From the NCBI GenBank assembly GCA_037013685.1, contig CM072886.1, forward strand, positions 22,513,080 to 22,577,079: DNA of 64,000 nt, written 5' to 3'. Origin of the DNA: Acridotheres tristis (lineage: Eukaryota; Chordata; Aves; Passeriformes; Sturnidae). This document shows positions 1-12,975 of this stretch, in pieces. Numbering within the stretch: the first letter of the stretch is position 1; each line of letters opens with the position of its first letter. Position numbers and translations under genes: made by a program. Below the pieces are notes generated by a model. It worked only from the letters and a program-made list of their open reading frames with translations. It searched no databases and was not told where the DNA came from.

Positions 1-550
1 GATTATGATGCACAAGCTTAATTGCAGACAAGTTCTTTCCTGATGTCAGAACAGAGATCCAGTTTCTCCAAATGACCACAGTCTGATAGGACAGTGCTGT
101 AACTTCCCATTCCACTGACCAGATCTGAAATCCTTTGCAGTATAAAAACTGTAAAACTGAAAAAAAACCCTCTTCTACCTAAAAATTGTGGTGGAAGCAT
201 GCAGAACAGTTCTGCTGAGTTTCTCACCTGGACAAGGTGCTTATAACAGACCCACTAATTCCTGGAAATACCCAAAGCTGTGTTCAGAGCGGGATATTTA
301 AGTCCTGAAATGGATGTTCGATCAGGATGAAAGGGCTTTTCCATTTTAGCATGCACCTCACCAGGAATTATAAGAGGTTTGTGTTCAGACCTCTGAACGG
401 GTTTAGAGTGCAAGCGACATGCAGGGAACCCTCAGAAGAAAATGACAACAAAAACACAACAAGTATGGTTGTCTGTTTAATAACTTGTCCTGTTTTTCCA
501 GACTTTTGGGCTTAACTGCAGCTGCTGTCAATGGAGCTGTTCACGTTTAT

Positions 551-1095
551 CACAGAATCATAGGATATGCTCAGCTGGAAGGGACCCATCAGGATCACTG
601 AGTCAAGTTCTGGGTCTGTGCAGGACACTCCAAGAGTCACACCATGAGCCTGACAGCATTGTGCAAACCCTTCTTGAACTCTGTCAAGCTTGGTGCTTTG
701 ACCACGTCCCTGGGGAGCCTGATCCAGTGCACAAGCACCTTCCGTGAGAAAAACCTTTTCCTAATAGCTAACCTACATCTCTCCTGACTCAGTTTCATGC
801 CATTTCCTTGAGTGCTGTCACTGTTCTCAAGAGTGTGATCTATACCAGAACCTGCCCCTCTGCTTCCCCTGGTGAGGATGTTGAAGACCACAGTGAGGTC
901 TCCCTCAGTCTCTTCTCCTCCAGGATGAACAGACCAAGTGACCTCAGTCACTTCTCATAAAACTGCCCCTCCGCAGACTTTCACCAGCCCTGAGGCTCTC
1001 TTCAATAGCTCAATGTCTTTTTTATATTGTGCTGTCCAAAACTGCACACAGAACTCAAAGTGAGGTCGCACCAGTGCACAGCAGAGCATCAAAAG
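551..1095 (-). mobile_element. CR1 LINE fragment, 3' portion (ORF2 C-terminus plus 3' end)
   Basis: On the plus strand it starts with cacagaatcatagg, the reverse complement of the CR1 3' terminus, so the element lies on the minus strand. Conceptual minus-strand frames show the CR1 ORF2 C-terminus: ALVRPHFEFCVQFW and QYKKDIELLKRA within 955-1140, then IRKRFF, HWIRLPRDVVKAPS and LTEFKKGL within 637-951. The reading frame is broken between the two parts, and the element is 5' truncated, as is usual for CR1. It is inactive. It lies in the same orientation as CDK6. The 5' boundary near 1095 is approximate. Confidence 0.9.
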
Positions 1096-2186
1096 AAAAT
1101 CTAATCTTCTCAAGGTACAAGGTGAAACCTTCTTTGTCATGATGATTTGAGTAGCAACATGGAAAAAGAAAAATAAGACCTGAGTATCAACTGTATAAAA
1201 ATCTTGACTTGCTTCAAAGAAAGCAGCACATGACCAGAGGGCCTATTTCAATGCATATGAAATACAAAATATACAGTTCCATCCCTTCACTTCTAGCTGT
1301 TCTTCAAGATAAAGTATAAAACACCCTACACTTTTAAATTCTATTATCTTGTACTGTAGCCTACTACCACTGCTTGTGAAGCTACTGAAGCCATACAGGA
1401 AAATAAAAACTCTTTGATTTTTAATATGACTCAGGCATTTTGTACATTTTTGACTGCCTATGATATGGGAAGATATTAACAGTCCTCTTACTAAAATTTT
1501 ATTTCCTCCCTTGGCATGAAAAAGAATAAGAAAAAATTACTAGCAAGTACTCAGCATGAAGGGTAACAGGACACAAAGTGATATAGGTTACTCAATATAA
1601 AGCATCCACTTATAATGAACATTTTTATTTCTAGTCAGTCTAATAGCTTCCTCAGTTCAGTCTGGATCTAGAAGTTTTGGAAGGATTTACATATTTAACT
1701 TGCTAATAGTGTGAGGATCAGATTACACTTGCAGTGTACCAGCTGCAGGAAAAGTAAGTTCTACATAGGCACAGCAGTTCCCCTCTCAGACAACGTGGTC
1801 TTTGCACATTATGCTGCACACTAATGACGTAGACAAGGGTAAAAAATAGCTCCTTAATCCTTTCCTGGTGAATCCATTCTCAAGAACCAAATGTCTTCAA
1901 AAACGTGAGGCCAGAGCTACTGGATCGATCTGAATGACAAACAGTACTGAGAACAGAGGGGAAACAAGAACATGTACACATAAAGTGAAAAAAAAAAAAA
2001 AGTCAAAGTCGGGGGATGAAAGTATCTATCACTGCTTGTAAATTCTAAGAACTGCTGTAGTTTTGTCCTTTTTTTTTTTTTGTAAGTTAATGTCCAAAAT
2101 TACAGGATGGGATAATGTGTGCACACACCCGGCTGTGTATGACTTCCGTTTTCAGAACTCGATGCTGAAGCAGTGCAGAAGGCGAT

Positions 2187-2198
2187 GTCACATGTGAC
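2187..2198. promoter_or_regulatory. Palindromic E-box (M-box-like)
   Basis: gtcacatgtgac is a perfect 12-bp palindrome around CACATGTG, the preferred site type of MITF/TFE and USF bHLH-zip factors. A motif match alone does not show function. Confidence 0.35.
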
Positions 2199-4771
2199 TA
2201 TACACAGAAAATGCACAGAGCCTCCTCACAGCAGGGTGGGAACTCCACCCCCTCGAGGGCCTCAAAAAATCTCTGCAGGGTAAATATATAGCTGATGTTG
2301 TAAACACAAAGTAGAGCACGACAGACTTCAGGAAACTCAGGCTAACTTCAGAAGATGTTTACATTGACTATAAAAACTGAAAACAGTGTTTACATTGAGA
2401 CAGGCTTTCTTCTTTTCTGGTTTAATACAGATTCTTTATTCAAACTTGTCAAAACCTAATGTATACACCTAATTTTTAATCTGAATTTACCTGATGCAAA
2501 CATATTTTTTTCTTAAATTCACTCGTTTTATGTAAACTTTTTTTAAACAGTTGTATCAATTACTGCTTGCATCAAATTTCATTTTATACATGGAAATACA
2601 ACTCTCCATAGTTCTGTTGATAACTGAAGTTATGGATACATTTTCATTTTTATGCAGCGATAATTCTCAACTGAGTACTACAGTTTTAAAATATGTACTC
2701 AAAAGTATTGATAAACAATGTCTTTCAATGCTATTTCACATTTTTAAGCCATCATAAGATTTTTCAATCTCTTTTGCATTAAAAGAATGGATTATTGGTC
2801 AGGCCTTAAGGGTTTTAATATGTTAACTTGTCACTGTCATGTCAAAAAGAAAAAAGGAGTTGTGTTCTACAATGTACCAATGAGAATTGTGTGCCCAAAA
2901 CCATGGACTGGATAGGCACTTATATCAATACCATTTCCCAAAGTCCTTGTTGTTCTTTGTATACTCCACTCCTCCAAAGCAGCTTGAATCTTTGTTCATC
3001 GAATGTGTTTGTATTTTTCAAACAGATTATGAAAACCTGGAATGAAATTCTGGCCACAGTGAAGTTAAAAGGATGTTTTTCATCAACTGCATGGAAGCTA
3101 GGATTTCACAGAATGGAGATTCAGTATTATTGTAGAGGTTTACCATGCCAGTTTCCCATCAGCACAATTTGAAGCTAAAACCAAAGTGGCATAATTTTCT
3201 TTTTCATTTGTATTAAAAGGTCCTTGGTAATCAAATTACAAGCTTTGTGTTTAGGACTTAGTTTATAGTTTAATACAGTTTTTCTACAAACTCAAAGGTT
3301 TTACATCTTTGGATATTGACAGTAGTACAAATGGTCTTGATTTCTGTTGAAAATCGTTCACTTATTCCCTAAATGACTTGAATTAATCTGGCTACACTGT
3401 ATGACATTTTTCAATGAAAACTGCTTTTAATGTCCTCTGAAATCATAGTTCAAACCATATTTAAACTTCAAAGCCAACTTCCAACAAATCAGGGAAGTCC
3501 ATATTGGAAAAATGGGGTGGTTTCGCCTACACTGTTCAATCAACATAATTTTTTCTCTAGAAAATCTAGTTGCATTTTTCATAAACTGATGGTTTTTTCA
3601 CAGACTGATGGAAACTAGTTTTCTGGAACTGGGTTATGCAGTGACTTTGGTCCATTTAACAAGGTCAGACTGTTTATTCTTGACCAAATTCTTTCCCACT
3701 GTAAAAAGGTACTTTTAAATGCCACATTCCAAAACAGTGCCAGTAAGTCAATGAAGCATATTTTCCCACAAGAACTGATACCAGGCACAGGCCTCTCCTT
3801 TTTAAATTCTTCTGGTGATTAAATTACATAAGGTGCACGATGCAGTGTCCCAGATCATTTAAATCTATCAATAATCTACAGTATCACCTGTGCTTTTATT
3901 AACTTAAATAGTTTTATTCATTTCAAAGCAATACTGTCTGAGCACCATCAGAAAGTAAAAGAAACGAAACGGCATTTAAGTAAAAACTTTAAATATTAAA
4001 AAAAATGCAAAATTCACTGCTGATTATTCACCTTATAAACTGGCTTAGTTCACTGAAGCCTTGCTGATTTACATCAGCTGAAGTATGTGGCTATTATGAC
4101 CTACTGCAATAGCCATATAAAATATAAAACAGTAAAGCATTTTCAACTTTTAAGCTATGCTTCCAAGCTAGTCTTCATTTCATGGAGCAAGAATATAAAT
4201 ATGTAAACAAAATTAAGGAAAACACCATTACATTAAGAAGATACATATCTATCTATGATCCTTTCTGTTTAGATGCTATAGGGAACAAGTTTGTGTTTTT
4301 TCTTAATGTATCATGGCATTCAGATCAACCCAGCATACTGAACTTCACAGCAAGATTTTCAAATTTTCCAGCAATCTTCTTTTGCATTTTAATAATTATT
4401 TGATTGTTTCTGTCCTTGCAAATGCAGAAGAACTTTGAAGAACTGCGTGGAAATAGGTACATACAAATAAAACGGAGTTAAAAGGCATCAGCTACATCTT
4501 TTTTCTGAGATGTACCGTCAATGAAATTACAGCATCAGTGGGTGGAACACATTCTTTGAAGTGATCAGTAACACACTTGCAAGGCAGCAAAAACTGCTCT
4601 GCCTCAAATGGACATAAGAAGTAGATATCATTCTTGCGGAATATTAGAAGAAATTAACTCAAATATTCATACTGAAGGTGTTTAAAAACAGTACAGTCTG
4701 ATTCAAACACACGTCCCTCTCTCCCCAACCAATCAAAAAAATTCAAAATCTCTCCTATATGTCTTTTCACA

Positions 4772-4787
4772 ATATATATATATACAA
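4772..4787 (+). repeat. Short (TA)n tract
   Basis: About seven TA dinucleotides followed by caaaac. Confidence 0.8.
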
Positions 4788-7700
4788 AACTTTTCCTGTT
4801 TTTCAAAGACACAACATCCTCAGGCTGTATTTATAGTATCTTTTGCCTAAAAATTTAATCAATTGGGAACTTAATAATTTTTACAGGATAGGTGAGGAGG
4901 GGCAAGAAGACGTGAAATGATGATGGAAGTCATGCCTTTGTTTTATTTCATTAAAAACGCGTAGAAAGTCCTGTTTCCCCGAGAAAAAATGGAACAGGAT
5001 ACTCTTCCTCTAGGACTTATTCCAAGTACTCCACCCAGAAGTTCTCAGCTTTCTCAGCATTTTGCTGTATATGTTGATGTCTGTGACCTTAGTGTCTGCA
5101 TTTGCGCACTGCTTCCCATTGCTCCTCTCACCAGTTTTCCCTCAGAAAGAGGAAAGCTCATCATCTAATTCCTGTAAAGCGAATCACAGTCCCTGCAGAT
5201 CCATACAGTGTACACGATGTAAATGTAGATTATTAGCTCATACCTAGACAAAATGAATGCTGAGGCACACTACAGGTTCAATGACTTCTACATGCTATCA
5301 GAAAGAATACAAGATGCTGATTCCAGTCCCTTTTGTGCTGGTCTACAAACATACAGAGCTAAACTCTTGCTTTGTATGAAAAGCTTCAAAACTGCAGATT
5401 CTGGATATAAGTTTTCCCTTACATTTGTGTGGAACTTGCCTGGGATCCTGTAACCAGTGAAGAATCAACTCATTACAATGTCTGCTACTGTCAAGCCTCT
5501 TGACTTGATTCCGTTTTCTGTGTACAAAACTGCGTACCGCTACCATCTAGCACTACTGCCTGACGTTCTTCTGCACTCTGAGGTCCGAACACACCAGGAG
5601 CCCTGTGCTTCACTGTGACTCTCAGTGATACAGCAGCAAGTTGGATCTGTCTTCTGGGAAGCTACTTGGGGGCTGTATGACCATGGTGTACATATCCTGC
5701 ACTTGTCTGCCATTTTCTTCACACCCTCCACTGAATAAAATTCTTCCCCTAGGTTAAGAAGGGATTTCTCAGTCCAAAAATGTGTAACAGTTTGATCAAT
5801 ATAGCTGAATCTTTCTTTCACTGATACCTGTAGTTATGACCTGATGTTTCTCCACACTCCTTGTAGATTCTGTATCTCAACTTTAACTTCCAGACTAATA
5901 CTATCTGCTATCATAACTGTGTTATACAAAAACAATTTTAAATTCCACATGCCAAAAAATTTTTCATCCCATGTATCATAATGCTATTCTCTGGAAGCTT
6001 CTCACAGAGCAGATAATTATTCTAGCTGCCTCGGTGGATATAAACCATAAACATCCATCCTTCTGTAAACTACATGAAAAGAGAATATCAGTATCTTTAG
6101 AGGATGTATTTTTTTTTTTTTTGCCAATATATTTTTCATGGTTCCACTTCATGTTGCACTTGCAACCAGAACTTCATCAAGGTGCTCAATCTGTCCTGTC
6201 TTCAAAGTTTCTCTCATACAAACGACAGGGAAGATACTGTAGAGATTTAAGCAACTCTAAATGTCTGGATTTTGTTGAGTGGTGTAAGATATGATCATTA
6301 TACAAACTTGTGGGCTTTCTGAGTCAATACTTCCATGGAACTGTAAGCTCTAGGATTTGTACTCATGAAGAGAAACAGTTTTCTGAAAGGGTCTTAAAAG
6401 GGACAGGTGAAGGGAGAACTCATAAGAACTATTCCCAATACTGAAAATTAAAAACTCTTGACTTTTGTTAACTTATACAGCTTTTCAGCTCAAATAATTT
6501 TGCCGTGTTGAAATGCATAAATAAGTGTTCTCTAATGTCCAGTACAGGTGTCTGTGGAGGTGATAGTTCTGTAGAGCTGCAAGTTTCTTGTCTTTAGTGG
6601 AAACTCCTCCAGTCTCAGATTGTGTGTGCAAATTAAAAGACTTCTTTTGGAAGCATTTCACTGTCCACTAAGCATTTTTCCTCCTGTTCTGCAGAACAGA
6701 ATATATGCTTTTGCAGATCCTTTGTGCTAAGAATAACGCTGTTAAAAATGTTTCTTCCAAACTCAGGTCATTTACTCTAAGTATAGCAGAAGAATCTGTG
6801 CAGTACAGGATAAAGAAATACTGTGGACTGTCTTTTCCACTAGCTACTCAACTGTTCATGTCTCAGCCAAAGAACTGTTTTTCTGATAGTACTTTTCCCC
6901 CCATCTTTTGGACACGACTTACTTATAACAGTTAAGGTGAAAAGCAAGTAGTACAGCATTGAGGGTACTATTTATTCACTGTAATAAACAATTATTTTAA
7001 GATAAGGGTATTAATTAGGGACGGTAATAGCCATAAAAAACATGATGCAGTCATTTCTGAATCACAGCTAAGGGTAAGACCCAAGAACTAGCTGAAAGCA
7101 CATCTCTTTCTCGACGTATTTCTTCAAAACTTATTTCTTCTTTCCTGCCCATGAACAATGAACTAGCTGTTTACATGGCAGGTTTCCATGGTTACAATCT
7201 TACATGGGGCCCACATGGTGCAATCTATATCATTGTTAAATCAAAAAATATCTCCTGCTTCCTTAGCAGAAAGTCCCTACTCTCGCTATTCCTCGTTTAA
7301 ATCCACAACACGACCTCACAACTCAATCAGTATGAACGTGCAGGTGGTTTTTCCCCGTCCTTTTTTTGCATCACTTTTCTCCCGTTTTTGTGCTTCTGTC
7401 CAGATTATTTGATCATGTTTCTTAATGCTAGCTTGTTTTGGTTTTTTTATCATCTGTTTTTTGTCACTCAGGCCCAGTAAATGACGAAAACTCTGAACCT
7501 GTTTCAAATCACTCTTAACTTTAAAAGCAAAAATGTACCAAGTCTTCAAATAGCATGCAGTCATTAAATTTTTTAATTCTTTTTTTCTTCTTTACTGGAA
7601 AGCTACTACCAAGATGCCGATGTCATTATGATAGTTGCCCTGGAGAGCAGAACAACTTGCTGACTGCAAACGAATTATCCACAGATCAGCTCTTCGTGGT

Positions 7701-10700
7701 GATCACAAGTTTAATGGGTATTTTCATAGACTGTATTTGTAGAACAAGCTTTTTGCATTCATTACAGAAATAGCGAAATCCAGTGCAATGGTTAATTTAT
7801 CTGCTTCTTCAGCTGTTCTGATTCACACTTGAATTCTACAGTTTTGCACTAGACTATAACTTTGTGCATTTTAGAACCCTCATAAGTTTTTTTTTCAAAT
7901 TCTCTGCTTAATTTTTTAGCATGTCTTGTTCAGTAACTGATCTATGACAGTTCTGCATATTTCATAGAACCAGTTACACATTCTATCAGACCAATCTTAA
8001 CTACTGCTACTCCTCTGACAGACCTAAACAAAAACTCAGGCCCCTGCTTGTACCTCCAAGGTCTAAGTTCCAGTCAGGTGCAATTTACTGAACTATACTG
8101 GAAGTCTTTGATACACAGTAAGATGTCCTGGTGAGTTTTGTACTTTTGAAAAGCATTCTGGAGTCATGTTTTGTGACACTTCTATTTAACTGAATTATTT
8201 CCTGATCTTGGTACTTACGTGACTTTTTCCTGTTTTATAAACCAGAGTATTTTTACCACTTACAAACAAATAGTAATTTATCTGATCACAATCTCTTTTT
8301 CCATTGTCTTTTAAACATAGAATTGTTATGGAATTTCAGAGAAGCAGATTGTGCTATAACTGCATCATCTTCTGATTCCTTTTAATAAGAAAATATTCAA
8401 TCTCTATGGCAAATCTTAAAGATCCTCAGAGTCCTTAAAGCAAAGAAAGGTTTCTTTGCTTTACCTTGATTACAAAACCCCATTACTGTCAGCCTCTGTG
8501 GAAGCTGTGTGTTGTAAGAATGCAAGTGTCCTTGCGTGTCTCTCTCTTCTTCCTCTCTGAAGCTTTCAGCATCCAGTCCTGCTTGGATTGATGGCTGTCC
8601 TTGACATATTATATCATGGCCTTACAGTGGACCCGAGCAGCTGAGGCCAAGTATAAATTCTGAAGCACCGACAGAGCTGGGCTACTTAGAAAGGTTACCA
8701 GAAGTCTCCTTTCTGTTCCTTTTCCTCACCATACACATAGTGTACAATGTTGAAATAAGCTTCCCTGGGATTTTCAGTAGGCATTTCTATTATTTGAGCT
8801 GAAAATGTATGTCTACAGGATGCACAAAAAGTAAGAGAATTATAAACAGTCTCCTGATGGGTTCACTTTTAGGTCCAGGTGTTTATTTTGCTTCCACAGT
8901 AGTCTATGTTCCTGCTTACTTGCGTGTGCTGGTTTTTCTGCTCAAGTCCTTTCTGAAGGTTATTTTTGTTAATGACTTTCTAAGTTTATCCAAGCTTTTC
9001 TGGCATCCTGTTTCATGGAAGGTCTGACCAGGTTGGTTGTCATTTATCGACATGACTTGCCAGATTCATCCCATTTCCAGATGGGGAACATTGCAACCAG
9101 ACTTCTCACCCCATCTGGACTTTTTCAGCTTGCTGTCCCAACAAGGATTCAATTCTTGCTTTCAGATCATCTTTCATCCCTACCTGTGAAACTTTCAGGT
9201 TGTAATTTTGCTTCTTTAGTGAAGGTTCTCTTTTAGATCTCGTTTTAATTTTTTTTTTTCTTTCATAGCCCATATTTAAACTGTAGCCTCCTTTGGTTTT
9301 GAAGACCATCTCCATTATTTGCTCTGTCTCATCTTAATAAAGTTTCATGACTTCTTTCTTTGGAAAATGAATTTGGTTTTGACACTTAGGCCAATCCCTC
9401 TGGCCTGCTGACAGCTGTTTCTATGACGAGTGGAGCACATGAAGTGTATTTGTGAAAAAGCTAACTATATAATGCACATCAAATCTTGAAGGTGCAAATA
9501 CAGAGATATGGAACTGTAACAGACTACCATAGTTATCGAAATTTGCCAGTTTGCATCAGAGAAATTCGCCATGCTCCCTCTTAAAGTTATTTATATTTCT
9601 TGCCTGCAGTGGTCCTACTGTAAGTGCTTCAGACTCCTACTACTTGTTTTCTAACTTCCTGGCAAAAGTAATTTAAGTTATTTAAAGTTATATAAGTTAC
9701 TTTAAATTAACTAGTTCTCAGGCCATGTCTTTTTTTAATATGTTCTCCCTCTCTGGGTCCTTGATTATGTTTTTAAGTATCAATTGTATTTACTCTTATG
9801 ATTAATTTTGTTAAAGTAATTCAGATTCTTCGTTTCACAAAAAGAGTGTCCCTTGTTCTCTGATTGTTACACAGAAATCTGTCCTTCCCCATGCTGTTCC
9901 TGTCCAAAAACATCTCTCAGCCACAGAGAAACTGAGCAGCTTACAGTGTTATAGATGAGGTATGATCAACTAATTTGTGTTGTGGAATCAGTATTTTATT
10001 ATTTCTTATGAATTATCCTACATGTAACAGTCTACATTTTCATATGGTCTCATGCATCTAAATGATAATTCATAGTCCATATGTGACCTCTGCAGCTTGC
10101 TACCAAGTTATTTGTAAGGTCCCAAAACTGAGGAATTAATCTTGCAGCTCAGTAACTATTTTAGTGTAACATATCTTCCTCTGGATTTATCCACTGAAAT
10201 GCTGAAAATGGGAAATCTAGAAAAATCTAGCTGAATTCCCTGGCACCCTGTAATTTACTGAAATCTGGAAAATCTAAGGCTAATATACTTCCACTATTTA
10301 TCAAATTATTTATCTTACCATATTTTGCAAGGTATTACAGCTCTAGGTAACTGACCTCTTTAATGCAATTACAAGGCACTGGTCATCACCATTTAGCATA
10401 CAACAACAAGCAATATAATGGAATTAAATTAGGAATGGGACATTGAAGGCAGGATAGCAAGGAAACTTACTGAAAGTGATTATACAGAGATTTTGGAACA
10501 GGCTCCCATGGAAAGTAATGGAAAGCCTACTTCTGGGCACATTACAGTTACGGGGAAAACTTTAGAAATGCAACAGAGAACAATCTTACTTGTTTCACTA
10601 GACTAGATGATTTCTCAGCTCTTCTCCTTTTGAGCTCAAGAATTCCACACCAGCAATGCTGAACAAGTACTAAATATTGTTAGGCTACGAGGAATTTCCT

Positions 10701-11475
10701 GAGCTGTACCTGTACAAGGGAATTCTCAATTAGAAATGCCTCCTACAGCAGAACTTTGTCCAGCATGAAGAGAACATTTACAGTTACTTCCCTGTCACTG
10801 CAAAAAAGTGCCAACGACTCATTTTTATTACACATTAAGCCCTCAGAGCACTTCTGTCAGCATTGTACAGACACCAGCCTTCACTCCAAGGACTGTATGC
10901 TATTTGGTCTGCTCCTCTTTCTTTGGATGTCTCGCATTCAAGTACCAAACAGGCCCATGCCTGCTTACTCAATGTGCTCTGATAAGAGTATAACCTGAGG
11001 CTGTATTTTAGTGTTTCAGGATGGTTTGAAATTATGTGGGAACAGTTTTGTAAATACACAGGGAGAGACCTTGTCAAGTAATCTAATTGTTTTTACAATC
11101 CAACCCACTCCATTATCTCTGGGAGTAGATGTAAAAACAGAGCCACTTAAATCAACAGAAAAATAGTACAAAGAAGATGTAAATCACTGGGTGGGGGAAA
11201 TGGACCACATATTTTTACATCTAAAAACAGGAGACAGAAGTATGGTCACACAAAAGCAGGATGCTCTTTTAAAATGTAGAGAAAAATATGCAGTAGTAAT
11301 TTTCTCCCTTCCTTTCTCCCTTTTACAACCTCTGCCCTGATTTTTCTAGCAGACTAAGCACAGCCTGTTCCTTATAAAGTCAGTTCTACATCTTATAGTC
11401 TGTTCACCAGGTATTTTTTGAAACCTATAATGCAGTACTGTACCATTACTAACATCTACTGTAGCTTATTAAGTG

Positions 11476-11610
11476 AAAGAGAAGGAAGAAAAGAAGAGAA
11501 GAGAAGAGAAGAGAAGAGAAGAGAAGAGAGAAGAGAAGAGAAGAGAAGAGAAGAGAAGAGAAGAGAAGAGAAGAGAAGAGAAGAGAAGAGAAGAGAAGGA
11601 GAAGAGAAGA
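11476..11610 (+). repeat. (GAAGA)n pentanucleotide microsatellite
   Basis: A nearly pure run of the AAGAG pentamer with one register slip near 11528, flanked by degenerate GAAGG/GAAA units. On the CDK6-sense strand it is a UCUUC-type pyrimidine tract. The flanks show none of the LTR-like motifs seen around the 22.8-23.1 kb tract. Confidence 0.97.
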
Positions 11611-12951
11611 AATAACACGTAATTTTATCTTCACATCAACTATTTCCATTGAGTACACTTTTCTTGCACCAATGGAACTGTGCCGTTGGAAAATGCCACC
11701 AAATTTCACCCTGAGGTGCAGAGGCAATGCATCACAAAAGCAGAATTAAGAGGAACCTAAGTAATATGAGGTGTCAGATTTAAAACAAAATAAAAAGCTT
11801 TTTTCACAGTGCTGAACATAACTGTAGCCTAGAGTAGAAATGGTTCAAAACGTAAGCAGGTAAGTTTACGAAAGATGGGTACTTCAGTAATTTTACAGAC
11901 AATGATCTAAATACAAGATCCAGCATTGGAAATTGCTGCATTTCTAACTGCTGAATGCTGTTTCTTCCCTCCCTCCTAAGCATCCTCTCTAAAAACATTA
12001 TGCTTCGATAGAACACTTTGGTTCAGCCCAACAGAAACTTCCTTTCTTCTGATATAAACTGTGCTCAAAGTTGCACTTTTTTTTCACCACAATGAGGTAA
12101 ATTTATTCTGCAGGCTTGCACTGGTGCAGCTGCAAGGCTGCAAAACATGCTCAGCTCAGTGTAGACAACCTCTGTCCTCACATATCATATATTCTAATGT
12201 CTGCAGCTCCGGAAAGGGGTTTTCTGGAAAAGGGCACAGAAAATATTCTCATGTGAAGCCAATTTTCTTGTTTACTGTGAAATAATTTACTTTCTTTGAA
12301 AGATTAAAAGATAGGCTTTTTATGGTTCATGATAAACCTGGGTCTGAATCAGAGCAGAGGGCTGCATTCCCTGCATTCCTGACAGGTCTCTAAGGGTGAG
12401 TCCTGGCATCAGCTGCAGAGGAACAGCACAGAGCGCTGAATGCACTTCTTGGCACCGTGGGGGTAAAAAATACTTCAAACACTGATACAGATGCCCTTAG
12501 AAGCTTTGTTACAGTCAGATACAGTAATAGGCTTAAATGAACCAGCTGACTGGGTCATCTAACACCTTCAGAACAGCGTAAATCACCATGAGCTGCAGGG
12601 TTTTGAAAAACATTTCTGCCTTTGAGTTACTTTTGTTATTGGAGGCCTTAGCTGAACACTTCAGATGTGGTTTCATAACTGACTCCAACAAATCTAACAT
12701 GGTGGTGTCTAGGGAGTGTATGATCCCATCTTTCTGCTCACCCTCCCCTGTGTGTCAGTGCTTTCAGTCATGTGGCCATGCAGTGATTTGCATCTACTAA
12801 GCCACCTGAAAATTAGTAACTATTTTATGCAAGGTTCACTTTCAGTCAGACTGCAAGGGAGCAACCACTAATGCCAAAGAAAGAGAAGTGATGGCACTGT
12901 GCTGTCAAAAGCAGAGCCACCCTTTCAGCAGCAGTAGAAACGTTACATCTA

Positions 12952-12975
12952 CTTATGTATGTACGTATGTATGTG
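12952..12975 (+). repeat. Short (TATG)n tract
   Basis: Six units of tatg/tacg between acttatg and gaaac. Short and imperfect. Confidence 0.85.
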
